The position numbers and the translations under genes were made by a program. The notes below the pieces were generated by a model, which had not been told where the DNA came from, ran no database searches, and saw nothing but the letters and a program-made list of their open reading frames with translations. A stretch of 64,000 nt of DNA from an uncultured Paracoccaceae bacterium (GTDB taxonomy: Bacteria; Pseudomonadota; Alphaproteobacteria; Rhodobacterales; Rhodobacteraceae), in contig CANMIX010000004.1 in assembly GCA_947497985.1 (NCBI GenBank), positions 248,001-312,000 on the forward strand, in the 5' to 3' direction. Positions 44,933 to 53,344 of the stretch are shown piece after piece. Position 1 is the stretch's first letter. The number at the start of each line of letters is the position of its first letter.

Positions 44933-45542
44933 ACGCGGCTATCACCACGGCAATCTGCGCCAGGCGTTGGTCGAGGCTGCGTTGCAACTTATTGAATCCA
45001 AAGGACCAACCGGATTTACCCTGTCTGAGGCTGCCAAACTGGCCGGGGTAACGCCGGCCGCGGTTTATCGCCATTTTGAGGGACGCGAAGACCTGATTGC
45101 CGAGGCCGCGCGGCAAGGATTTGGCATGTTTGCCGACCTGATGCAGCACGCCTATGAGAAATACCAACCTTCCGCCCTTGCGGCGTTTGAGGCCACAGGC
45201 CGTGCCTATCTCGCCTTTGCGCGGAAACACCCGGGCCATTACATCGCAATGTTTGAAAGCGGAATTTCCGTCAATCGCACCCCTGAGTTGGCCGATGCTG
45301 CGGCCCGCGCGCGCGGTATTTTGGAACAAGCTGCCAGCGACCTAAGCCAGCATATACCTGCTCATAAACGCCCACCGGCTTCGATGTTTTCCGCCCATAT
45401 AATGGCGATGAGCCACGGTGTGGTTGAGCTGTTTGCTCGGAATGCGCCAGGTGCGACTGCGCCGTTTGCGCCGGAAGATCTGCTGGAAAGTGGCATTGGA
45501 ATTTACCTGCGCGGCCTTGGTCTTCTGGATTCAGACGAGTAA
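44925..45542 (+). CDS. TetR-family transcriptional regulator
   Basis: [62 protein letters not shown]; start overlaps ppk2 stop (ATGGCTAA). Confidence 0.92.
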   Translation: MAKRGYHHGNLRQALVEAALQLIESKGPTGFTLSEAAKLAGVTPAAVYRHFEGREDLIAEAARQGFGMFADLMQHAYEKYQPSALAAFEATGRAYLAFARKHPGHYIAMFESGISVNRTPELADAAARARGILEQAASDLSQHIPAHKRPPASMFSAHIMAMSHGVVELFARNAPGATAPFAPEDLLESGIGIYLRGLGLLDSDE

Positions 45543-45557
45543 ACTCAAACATAAGAT

Positions 45558-46622
45558 TTATTGGCTAAATCTCTGATGTGGCTTTGTTTTATCCAACGGC
45601 TTGACCACTTGGATCAAGTCCACATCACCCAGACCTTTTAGGGTTTCGCGTCCCAGTGCGATGGTTTGGAAATCGTCGGCCATCGCTTCCTCCATTTCTT
45701 GCGTTGCGACAATCGTCATCGGATCAGCCTGAACTTGCAGCCGCGCCGCCAAATTCACTGCGGGGCCAAAGACGTCATATACGTATTTCTGCACCCCAAC
45801 GACAGATCCAACCACCGCGCCACAGCCCAGCCCCACACGGGCCTGCCATTTATGAGGATGGCTTTGGTTGCGTCGCTCTAGATAGCGCAGGAACCGCGTT
45901 GCGCAATGGGCCACAGCCGCTGTGTGATCAGGGTTCGCCTCTGGCATGCCAGAGACCGCAAGATAAGCGTCCCCAATCGTTTTAATCCGTTCACAGCCGT
46001 ATTGTTCGACGATGCGATCAAAGGCGGTGAAAATATCGTTTAACTCGCTGAGTGTTACTGTCGGATCCGTGCGGGCGGCAAAATCGGTGAAATTCACAAA
46101 ATCGAGCATCACCACAGAGACCTGAGGAAAAAGCTGCGGGGTTACGACACCAAAAGTTTTGAATTCCTCATAAACACTGCGCGGCATTAGGTTCAACAAC
46201 AGCCGCTCCACCCGCTCTTTTTCGCGTTCCAACTCGCGCGTGTTACGTTCCACCATGGTGGAATAGCTGTCGATCATGCTCTCCAGCTCGCGAATACGGG
46301 TGATGTTTTGGCATTCCACCACCAACAACGGCTCTGACGCATCCTGTGTAAGCGAGATATTCACCGCGAACACCAAAGTGCGCCGTTTGCGTTTGATTTG
46401 CACTTCGGAAGAAAACCGCAATCCGTCGTCTTGCAGGTTCCCTAAATCAGCCTCGCCCAAGGCCTCCACCACTTCGGTCAGTTTTGCATTTTCGCCCGGG
46501 GTGCCGAACCATTCGGCAAAGGGTTGATTGAAAAACACAAAGGAAAGATCGCGAGCCCGAACAAGCGCTACGCCAACCCCAATGGCGCGCAGCAGCTGCT
46601 CGTTAATGGCTGAGATGCTCAT
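45558..46622 (-). CDS. PAS-domain class III nucleotidyl cyclase (predicted adenylate cyclase)
   Basis: PAS-like N-terminus, coiled-coil, cyclase domain VSVVMLDFVNFTDFA/RIKTIGDAYLAVSG/VYDVFGPAVNLAARLQ; Lys and Asp at the purine-recognition positions suggest ATP. Confidence 0.9.
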   Translation of the reverse strand: MSISAINEQLLRAIGVGVALVRARDLSFVFFNQPFAEWFGTPGENAKLTEVVEALGEADLGNLQDDGLRFSSEVQIKRKRRTLVFAVNISLTQDASEPLLVVECQNITRIRELESMIDSYSTMVERNTRELEREKERVERLLLNLMPRSVYEEFKTFGVVTPQLFPQVSVVMLDFVNFTDFAARTDPTVTLSELNDIFTAFDRIVEQYGCERIKTIGDAYLAVSGMPEANPDHTAAVAHCATRFLRYLERRNQSHPHKWQARVGLGCGAVVGSVVGVQKYVYDVFGPAVNLAARLQVQADPMTIVATQEMEEAMADDFQTIALGRETLKGLGDVDLIQVVKPLDKTKPHQRFSQ

Positions 46623-46987
46623 GGTGACCGGCGCGAAACGATGATGGGTCTTTTCTTTTCAATCTCTTGCAAGGTGAATTCAATGTCAGTTTCCCCCATC
46701 CCGTGCTGCATCAATGCATCACGTAAGATGTCCATGATCGCGTCAAATTCTGGATCCGTGATGTTGAGGCCGCGATGCAATGTATGGAGCCGCTCGTCAT
46801 TGAACGACACCGGCCCCCCCAACAGCGCAGACATGAACTTCGTCTGATGGTCGATCAGTCGGTTCATATCCACCCCATCAAAATGATGGCCGACATCATC
46901 GGAATCGAGCACAGTTTCGTAGAACGAGATCACAATGCGGCTTATCGTTTTGAAACCGCCGTATTTTTCATACAGGCTGTTGGGCAT
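46619..46987 (-). CDS. Truncated hemoglobin (group I-like)
   Basis: MPNSLYEKYGGFKTISRIVISFYETVLDSDDVGHHFDGVDMNRLIDHQTKFMSALLGGPVSF...LHTLHRGLNI; 4-nt overlap with the cyclase gene. Confidence 0.9.
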   Translation of the reverse strand: MPNSLYEKYGGFKTISRIVISFYETVLDSDDVGHHFDGVDMNRLIDHQTKFMSALLGGPVSFNDERLHTLHRGLNITDPEFDAIMDILRDALMQHGMGETDIEFTLQEIEKKRPIIVSRRSP

Positions 46988-47174
46988 AAAACATCACCAA
47001 TACTCTCAGGAACGGTGAAGGTAACTATAGGACAAAGAAAGGTGTATGGAAATTATACAATTGATTTAGACGTGCTGCGGCCCGCACGCCTGCACCTAAA
47101 CTGTAACTCGATACTTGGTCGCCAAGGACCGCGACCTCAGCAACCAGTTGCCACAGTACAATTCTCACGAAGGT

Positions 47175-47771
47175 TCAGGCTGCTTCGAATGACACCAAGT
47201 CGTCAACGATTGACTGCAAGCTATCTATAAGCTCAACACTTGGCTGTGATGCTAGCAACGGTGCCATCTCGCGCAGCAGAACTTCTGGTAAATTCCACCA
47301 TTTCAATTGCATAAGCTTGGCACAAACTTCATCGTCAAAACGTTTTTTGACAAAAGTCGCCGGATTTCCAGCCCAGATCTCATAAGGGCCGACATCCTTG
47401 AAAACGGTGGCATTGGTCGCGATCACAGCACCATCACCGATACTAACGCCTGGCATAAGGGTGACACCGTCACCGATCCAAACGTCATTGCCGATGGAAA
47501 CATCGACCTCGCTTTCGCGCACAATCTCTTCGCCGCCCAGTTCATCTTGAAACAGCTGACCGAAGGGGAAAGACGCGATCCGATCAATCTGGTTCTGACC
47601 GCCCAGAATGACATGCACGTTTTCGGCGATATTGCAGAAGGAGCCGATACTTACATTGGCCCCCTCCCCCCAATTGCGGAAGTTGATCCCGTCATAGCCA
47701 TGGCTGAAACGGCCAATTTCGATCTTGCCGTTGCCAAGCGGGGCTTCCTTAAAGCTCGAAGCGGTTGCCAT
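47175..47771 (-). CDS. CatB-type hexapeptide-repeat O-acetyltransferase
   Basis: Left-handed beta-helix repeats (VSIGNDVWIGDGVTLMPGVSIGDGAVIATNATVFKDVGPYEIWAGNPATFVKKRF); start corrected to 47771 (aggaga SD). Confidence 0.88.
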   Translation of the reverse strand: MATASSFKEAPLGNGKIEIGRFSHGYDGINFRNWGEGANVSIGSFCNIAENVHVILGGQNQIDRIASFPFGQLFQDELGGEEIVRESEVDVSIGNDVWIGDGVTLMPGVSIGDGAVIATNATVFKDVGPYEIWAGNPATFVKKRFDDEVCAKLMQLKWWNLPEVLLREMAPLLASQPSVELIDSLQSIVDDLVSFEAA

Positions 47772-47903
47772 AGAATTCTCCTGCATCCTTACTCATTCTG
47801 AGGTGTGATGTTCAATCTAGGGCAGATCCTTGAATATTGTTTAAAGAGAGATCTGCCTGCATAAGCTGCACTTCGGTTTGGCAGGGTACGCCTGCCTGAA
47901 AGA

Positions 47904-48713
47904 TCAATCGGGTTTGCGCGCCAGGATTTCGATTCCCAGGCGATAGCGCTTGCTCAGATGCAATCCGACGAGCTGCAGCCCGAGATCGACCAGCAGACCT
48001 TCTAAATCACTGCGATTGAAGTTGTGACAGTGTTCAAACTGCGCGTAATACGGGTTGGCCCCCGCCTTGGTCTGCTCATGCCAAAAAACACTTTCGCGGT
48101 TAGGCACCGAGACCATGCAGATGCCGCCTGGGGCCAGATGCGCGATGGCCGACTTCAGAAAGGGCTTCGGGAATGGCACATGTTCAACAACATCCATCAT
48201 GCTAATGACATTGCATTTTCCCTCGAACTCCAAATCATCCAGATCCTTGCAATGGGCCTCAATGCCAAATCTTTTGAGCCGTTCCACATTGTCCGCCCGC
48301 AGATCCAGCCCAATGGGATGAAAGCCAAACTCACCGGCAGCCATCAGCAATGCACCGTTGCCAAAGCCGATATCCAGCCACTTTCCGCAATGTATATGTT
48401 GGCGCACATTTTCGACCATCTCTGCTGAGACTGCCCGCGAACCTTCCAGGTTGTTGCCCGCTTTTTGCTTATCACTGGTGCGCGTGGCAATCAGGGCCGC
48501 AGCTTCCTCCGTGAAATAGCCCTCGGTGAACTCATGACCGCAATCGTTGCAGGCCACCCAATTCATCAAAGGGTTCAGGTTTGGATGGTAAAGGGGATGG
48601 TTCGAGCAATCTGCCGTGCCGATTGCTGTGGCCTGAGTGCTGCCACACAGGGGGCAGGCTTCATAGGGGTGACGGTCTTTGGTATCTGTAGCAGTTCTTA
48701 CCGGGATATTCAT
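47904..48713 (-). CDS. Class I SAM-dependent methyltransferase with N-terminal Cys4 zinc-ribbon
   Basis: CPLCG...CNDCG; GKWLDIGFGNGALLMAAGEFGF motif I; start corrected to 48713. Confidence 0.85.
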   Translation of the reverse strand: MNIPVRTATDTKDRHPYEACPLCGSTQATAIGTADCSNHPLYHPNLNPLMNWVACNDCGHEFTEGYFTEEAAALIATRTSDKQKAGNNLEGSRAVSAEMVENVRQHIHCGKWLDIGFGNGALLMAAGEFGFHPIGLDLRADNVERLKRFGIEAHCKDLDDLEFEGKCNVISMMDVVEHVPFPKPFLKSAIAHLAPGGICMVSVPNRESVFWHEQTKAGANPYYAQFEHCHNFNRSDLEGLLVDLGLQLVGLHLSKRYRLGIEILARKPD

Positions 48714-48804
48714 AAGGAAGCGTCCTAGGTTCGTGTCCCTAGTTACACTGAACAAATTTCACTAAAATTCCTTGAACCAATTGGCCCGGCTGACGCAAAA
48801 ACAA

Positions 48805-48832
48805 AAAAGGGCCGCCCAAAGGCGACCCCCAA
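48805..48832 (-). terminator. Terminator downstream of rplM-rpsI
   Basis: Minus strand gggtcgcc-ttt-gggcggccc followed by tttttt. Confidence 0.75.
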
Positions 48833-48851
48833 ATTTGTACCAGCGATAGGC

Positions 48852-49337
48852 TTAACGCTTGGAGAACTGGAACGAACGACGCGCTTTGCGGCGACCGAAC
48901 TTTTTACGTTCAACAACACGGCTGTCGCGTGTCAGGAAGCCAGCTGCTTTCAACGCGCCACGCAGGGAGGGTTCATAAAGCTGCAGAGCTTTTGAGATGC
49001 CGTGCTTAACCGCGCCCGCTTGACCGGAAAGACCGCCGCCTTTTACGGTTGCATAAACGTCGAATTCACCTTCAACGCCTGCGATACCAAAAGGTTGACG
49101 CACGATCAGCTGCAGAACGGGACGTGCAAAATATTTGCTCATCTCTTTACCGTTCACTTCGATCTTGCCGGAACCCGGTTTGATCCAAACGCGTGCAACG
49201 GCGTCTTTACGCTTGCCGGTGGCATAGGAGCGGCCCAGTTCGTCACGAACCGGCTCACGGGGGGCCAGTTCTTCAACGGTGGTTTCAACGCCTGCAACAG
49301 CGCTCAGCTCTTCGAGAGTAGTGATCTGATCAGCCAT
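48852..49337 (-). CDS. rpsI: 30S ribosomal protein S9
   Basis: [28 protein letters not shown]...[22 protein letters not shown]. Confidence 0.98.
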   Translation of the reverse strand: MADQITTLEELSAVAGVETTVEELAPREPVRDELGRSYATGKRKDAVARVWIKPGSGKIEVNGKEMSKYFARPVLQLIVRQPFGIAGVEGEFDVYATVKGGGLSGQAGAVKHGISKALQLYEPSLRGALKAAGFLTRDSRVVERKKFGRRKARRSFQFSKR

Positions 49338-49342
49338 TGTGA

Positions 49343-49801
49343 TTAGCTCCGCGTGTTTTTCTTGTTCATGGACTTAACGTCCAGAACTTCGGGGCTCTGT
49401 GCTTCGTGGCCGTGCTCAGTGCCGGCATAGATGCGCAGGTTGGTCATTTGCTTGCGAGACAGGCGGTTGCCTGGCAGCATGCGCTTAACCGCTTGGAACA
49501 CAACGCGCTCCGGGTGATCACCTTCCAGGATTTCCTGTTTGGTGCGCGACTTGATGCCGCCCGGGTGGCCGGTGTGCCAGTAGAATTTTTCGTCACGTTT
49601 CTTGCCGGTCATCTGGATCTTTTCAGCGTTGATCACGATGACGTTGTCGCCCATATCCATGTTTGGAGTGAAGGACGGCTTGTGCTTGCCACGCAGACGC
49701 ATGGCGACAATCGATGCAAGACGGCCCAGCACCACGCCTTCGGCGTCGATGATGATCCACTTCTTCTCGATGTCTGCCGGTGTAGCAGAGAAGGTTTTCA
49801 T
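49343..49801 (-). CDS. rplM: 50S ribosomal protein L13
   Basis: [49 protein letters not shown]. Confidence 0.98.
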   Translation of the reverse strand: MKTFSATPADIEKKWIIIDAEGVVLGRLASIVAMRLRGKHKPSFTPNMDMGDNVIVINAEKIQMTGKKRDEKFYWHTGHPGGIKSRTKQEILEGDHPERVVFQAVKRMLPGNRLSRKQMTNLRIYAGTEHGHEAQSPEVLDVKSMNKKNTRS

Positions 49802-49803
49802 AT

Positions 49804-49855
49804 CAGGTCAATCCTGTTGTTCGTGAAGGCCAGCCGACACAAACGCCGTGACCTG
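49804..49855 (-). promoter_or_regulatory. Candidate rplM 5' UTR hairpin
   Basis: Minus-strand CAGGUCA (49855-49849) and UGACCUG (49810-49804) form a perfect 7-bp long-range inverted repeat ending 2 nt before the rplM ATG. Confidence 0.4.
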
Positions 49856-50078
49856 AATTCGATGGAGGGGGTTTAAGGGCATATTCGGCGACGGTCAACA
49901 CGTCAAAACATGTTTTAATTATTGTATTTCAGTGTGTTACAAATTAGGTATCATTATACCCCACATGAAGCGCCCCCAAATCATTCGATATCGCGGAATT
50001 GAGCGGCACAAAGGTAAATCCCGCTTGCCCGGATACAGAGGCAAATGTATCTAACCTCCACTATTGCGGAGTATCCCA

Positions 50079-50636
50079 TTGTCCTATTCACCCCTTGCAG
50101 CGGTAATTGCTCTTTGCGCCCTGTCCGCCTGCAATTCGGTTGCACCCACGGATTCTCCACCGGTTTCCCCGGCGATCAAAAACCCGGACATCAACAACAA
50201 GCGCATCACCAGCTATCAAGAGATCACAATCCGCAGCTTTGTTCCTGGTGAAGGCGTCGAACAATTCGATCGCGCACTTGGCCCCTCACCCGACGAACGT
50301 GTCGAGATTGAAAACGCCAAATGTGTGATTGAAACGGCAGAATTTGTTCTGACCTTCACCACACCGCGCACATTGGCATTGCCCAAATTCACCTCTCGCC
50401 CGACCCGGGGTACATTGAAATGCGTTCGGGGCAACCTTGAAGGCGGCGTGGCAATTTCTCCTGTGCCGAATACGCCGGTTTTTGGCACCGTGACGCCGAC
50501 CGGACTGTTGGTAGCAGCACTCACCGCAAGAATCGCCGCCAACCGCGACGTTTGGGTCTATTCAATCCCGCAAATCACTTTGTATCCCGCAGACCCCAAC
50601 CTCGCAGAGGTCGAGCCTGCAATTTCAGACAGTTAA
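50079..50636 (+). CDS. Hypothetical lipoprotein
   Basis: LAAVIALCALSACNSVAP lipobox; TTG at 50079 has GGAG 7 nt upstream, better than the listed TTG at 50064. Confidence 0.65.
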   Translation: MSYSPLAAVIALCALSACNSVAPTDSPPVSPAIKNPDINNKRITSYQEITIRSFVPGEGVEQFDRALGPSPDERVEIENAKCVIETAEFVLTFTTPRTLALPKFTSRPTRGTLKCVRGNLEGGVAISPVPNTPVFGTVTPTGLLVAALTARIAANRDVWVYSIPQITLYPADPNLAEVEPAISDS

Positions 50637-52036
50637 CCGCTGATCTGCTCGGGCGGGTTGTCCAACAGGATGCACAGCCGCCGCATGGCGTCTTCGAATT
50701 TACCGATCGACACATGCGCATTTACCGCAATGCGTACCGCGTGGGGTGCACGCCCGTCGCGCAGGGCGAATTCATCCGCAGACCTGATCTGGATCCCCTC
50801 GGCTTCCGCAGCGCGGGTAAATGGTCCGGCCCGCCACCCCACTGGCAGTTTCAGCCAGATAAACGGCACATCCGGGCTCCAATTGATATCAAATCCACCC
50901 AGCGTATTGACCGCAACCCGCACGTAGCGGCCCATTTCCTCGCGCACGTCCTGCATAAGACGCGGCATGCGGGGATCGCTCAGCAAAAGGCGCGTCAGTT
51001 CGGCACTGTGCTGGGCTAGGCCAAAGAAACTGTATTCAGCAGCCCGGCGAAGATCATTTACCCCACCCTGAGGGGCCACAACAAAACCCACCCGAACCGC
51101 TGGGGTCAGCAATTTCGACAGCGATGTTACATACCAAGCCAATTCTGGTGCAAGCGAGCGGTAACTTGGCGCTTGCGCCTCTCCCAATCTGTAACAATCA
51201 TCCTCGATGATCTGCACATTGTGTCGCCTTGCGACCTCCACGATCTCCAACCTGCGTTCAATCGGGGTGAACAATCCGGTGGGATTGTGCACTTCGGGAC
51301 TGGTACAAAGGACAGAGGCACCGGTTTTGCGGATCATCAGTTCCAGAATATCGGGACGAATGCCCTGTTCATCCATCGCAACGCCCACAACATTGGCACG
51401 AAGCATATCAGCAGCACGCCGAAATCCCGCATATGCGAGTTCTTCCACCATGATCACCGGATTCGGACCACGCAAACAGGCCTGCATTGTGACCATCAAT
51501 CCGTTTTGTCCGCCGTGTGTCAGAACAATATCACGTTCACGAACCGGACCAATTGGAGCTTTTGATATCCATTCGGCGACGGCCTCGCGTACCGGTTTAT
51601 AGGCATCGCGAGTTGGGTAATTCAGCAGCATGTGCGGGTCGCAGTCTGCGATCTTGCGCAGGGCCTCACGAATGGCGGCCACCTGCCCCATATCGGCGAT
51701 ACGCGGACTGAACAGGCTCACGTGTTTGGGGTCTTGCGTTTCAAAGTGATGCAATTGGCGAGACCACACATCATCTTGAACTTTAGACATTTTTTCGGCC
51801 ACGAAGGTTCCGCGGCCAACTTCAGCCACTAGAATACCTTCGTCTGTCAACACGCTGTAGGCGCGTGCGACAGTGCCCGGTGTGATCGATAATTGATAAG
51901 CCAATTCGCGCACGGGTGGAAGTTTTGTACCCACCTTGAGCGTGCCCGTTTCAATGGCTCCGCGAATGGTCTCGGCAACTCTCCGGTACTTGGGTCCGGA
52001 CTTCGTTCCGAGATCGGCGCTCCACATTGTACCCAT
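50633..52036 (-). CDS. MocR-type GntR/aminotransferase fusion transcriptional regulator
   Basis: N-term wHTH PKYRRVAETIRGAIETGTLKVGTKLPPVRELAYQLSITPGTVARAYSVL; fold-type I aminotransferase domain with VTSLSKLLTPAVRVGF; start corrected to 52036. Confidence 0.93.
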   Translation of the reverse strand: MGTMWSADLGTKSGPKYRRVAETIRGAIETGTLKVGTKLPPVRELAYQLSITPGTVARAYSVLTDEGILVAEVGRGTFVAEKMSKVQDDVWSRQLHHFETQDPKHVSLFSPRIADMGQVAAIREALRKIADCDPHMLLNYPTRDAYKPVREAVAEWISKAPIGPVRERDIVLTHGGQNGLMVTMQACLRGPNPVIMVEELAYAGFRRAADMLRANVVGVAMDEQGIRPDILELMIRKTGASVLCTSPEVHNPTGLFTPIERRLEIVEVARRHNVQIIEDDCYRLGEAQAPSYRSLAPELAWYVTSLSKLLTPAVRVGFVVAPQGGVNDLRRAAEYSFFGLAQHSAELTRLLLSDPRMPRLMQDVREEMGRYVRVAVNTLGGFDINWSPDVPFIWLKLPVGWRAGPFTRAAEAEGIQIRSADEFALRDGRAPHAVRIAVNAHVSIGKFEDAMRRLCILLDNPPEQISG

Positions 52037-52101
52037 CACAATCCTTCCTTGGACTTTTGACGTGTTTATATTGTACCTGAACTCACGCAACAACAGTGGA
52101 A

Positions 52102-52119
52102 AATTGTAACAGTACAATT
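52102..52119. promoter_or_regulatory. Palindromic operator candidate in the MocR/DUF1127 divergent region
   Basis: aattgta-acag-tacaatt perfect 7-bp arms; additional attgtac half-sites at about 52025 and 52070. Confidence 0.55.
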
Positions 52120-52132
52120 GGAGTATCAAACC

Positions 52133-52363
52133 ATGACCTATATCGCAAGACATCACCCGCAGATCGCCTATCTCTTGGAGCGTTCCGCGCTGCCAATGCC
52201 GGCTCAGATCGCGATTGCCTTTGCGGTCATGGTGACGAAATGGAGCATTCGCAGCCGCACACGCCGACAGCTGACGCATCTGGATGCTCATATTTTAAAG
52301 GACATTGGTGTGTCGAAAGACAAGGCGCACCGTGAAAGCACTCTTCCGTTCTGGCATCCCTGA
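52133..52363 (+). CDS. DUF1127-family small protein
   Basis: SRTRRQLTHLDAHILKDIGVSKDKAHRESTLPFWHP typical of DUF1127 C-termini. Confidence 0.85.
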   Translation: MTYIARHHPQIAYLLERSALPMPAQIAIAFAVMVTKWSIRSRTRRQLTHLDAHILKDIGVSKDKAHRESTLPFWHP

Positions 52364-52387
52364 TCCCCGGGTGTCAGAACCACCTAT

Positions 52388-52415
52388 AGGCCGGAGCTTC
52401 TCCGGCCTCTTTTTC
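52388..52415 (+). terminator. Rho-independent terminator after the DUF1127 gene
   Basis: aggccggag-ctt-ctccggcct followed by cttttt. Confidence 0.9.
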
Positions 52416-52563
52416 CTACCGTTGCCGTTCACGTCCGCATATTCGATACAATGTACAAAACCTAGTGATACAAAACACGTCACAAACCACTTTGACCTGC
52501 CAAGCGTTTCGCTACGCTCTCGCCCCTCGCCTTTTGTTACGTTGAACTCTAGGCATTGCGGCG

Positions 52564-52938
52564 ATGACACAGACACCCTCCACTTCCTTTACGCCCGCAT
52601 CTGACGGGCTGCACTTGATCCTGGACGTGCGCAACGGGCATGGCCTCAATGACCCGCAACGGCTGGAACATGCGTTTCGCACAATTGTGGAGGTCTGCGG
52701 CGCCACTTTGCTTCATTGTCACATTCACCCGTTCACGCCTGAGGGTCTGTCTGGCGTGGCGCTTTTGGCCGAAAGCCACATTTCTGCCCACACTTGGCCC
52801 GAACAAGGCTATGGCGCATTTGATGTCTTTATGTGTGGCGATGCGAACCCATGGGCTGCGGTTGATGTGTTAAAAACAACATTTGAGACCGAGGACGTCA
52901 CAACAAAAGTTATCCGTCGCTCTGCCTTAGGTGATTGA
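52564..52938 (+). CDS. speD: S-adenosylmethionine decarboxylase proenzyme
   Basis: LLAESHISAHTWPEQGYGAFDVFMCGDANPW: Ser of ESHIS is the expected pyruvoyl-forming residue. Confidence 0.93.
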   Translation: MTQTPSTSFTPASDGLHLILDVRNGHGLNDPQRLEHAFRTIVEVCGATLLHCHIHPFTPEGLSGVALLAESHISAHTWPEQGYGAFDVFMCGDANPWAAVDVLKTTFETEDVTTKVIRRSALGD

Positions 52939-53044
52939 AAACCCTAAGTTTTACTGGCGCTTCCCTAAGGGAAACGCAAAAACATTGAATTTTTCAGACA
53001 ATTTTAGCCTTTGTTTACCATTTGGCACATATTGTTTCCTATGC

Positions 53045-53212
53045 CGCCCTTCCAATTGGGGCAGGAACATGGCAATTATCGGGCAAGGTTAACAACCTGA
53101 CACGATTTGGGCCGCGCATGTGGAAGGTCCCTCCAGCCGGGTCTCTCACCCCGGATAGACATTCCCACAGCGCGGCCCCAAATACCCTTCCCTTTGCAAA
53201 TTGGCCTCCATC
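53045..53212 (+). ncRNA. Candidate structured ncRNA with 6S-RNA-like architecture (identity and strand not established)
   Basis: Stem atttgggccgcgc-a-tgtgg (53105-53123) with ccaca-gcgcggccccaaat (53165-53183), inner hairpin ccggg/cccgg, side hairpin aggtt-aac-aacct, possible closing ccaatt/aattgg; falls in a 406-nt gap with no credible CDS. Confidence 0.4.
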
Positions 53213-53308
53213 CCCGCTTTCTGGACTGCAGCACGCTGTAAAAGTGCATTTTGGGCGGTGTTTTGGAATTTCTGCCTTTTGGCGATACGCAATTTGTGTC
53301 GCGCCCCG

Positions 53309-53337
53309 TTGCGCTCTTGTAGTGCCTGTCCTATGTG
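53309..53337 (+). promoter_or_regulatory. Putative trmFO promoter implying a leaderless mRNA
   Basis: TTGCGC (53309-53314), 17-nt spacer, TATGTG (53332-53337); start codon A at 53345, 8 nt after the -10; no SD seen. Confidence 0.35.
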
Positions 53338-53344
53338 GCTGGTT

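Noticed and set aside
53045-53344. tmRNA, RNase P RNA or SRP RNA in the speD-trmFO gap
   Set aside because: No tmRNA-like TTCGA/TPsiC signature, no RNase P conserved core, no GGAAGGAAGCA SRP motif found by eye.
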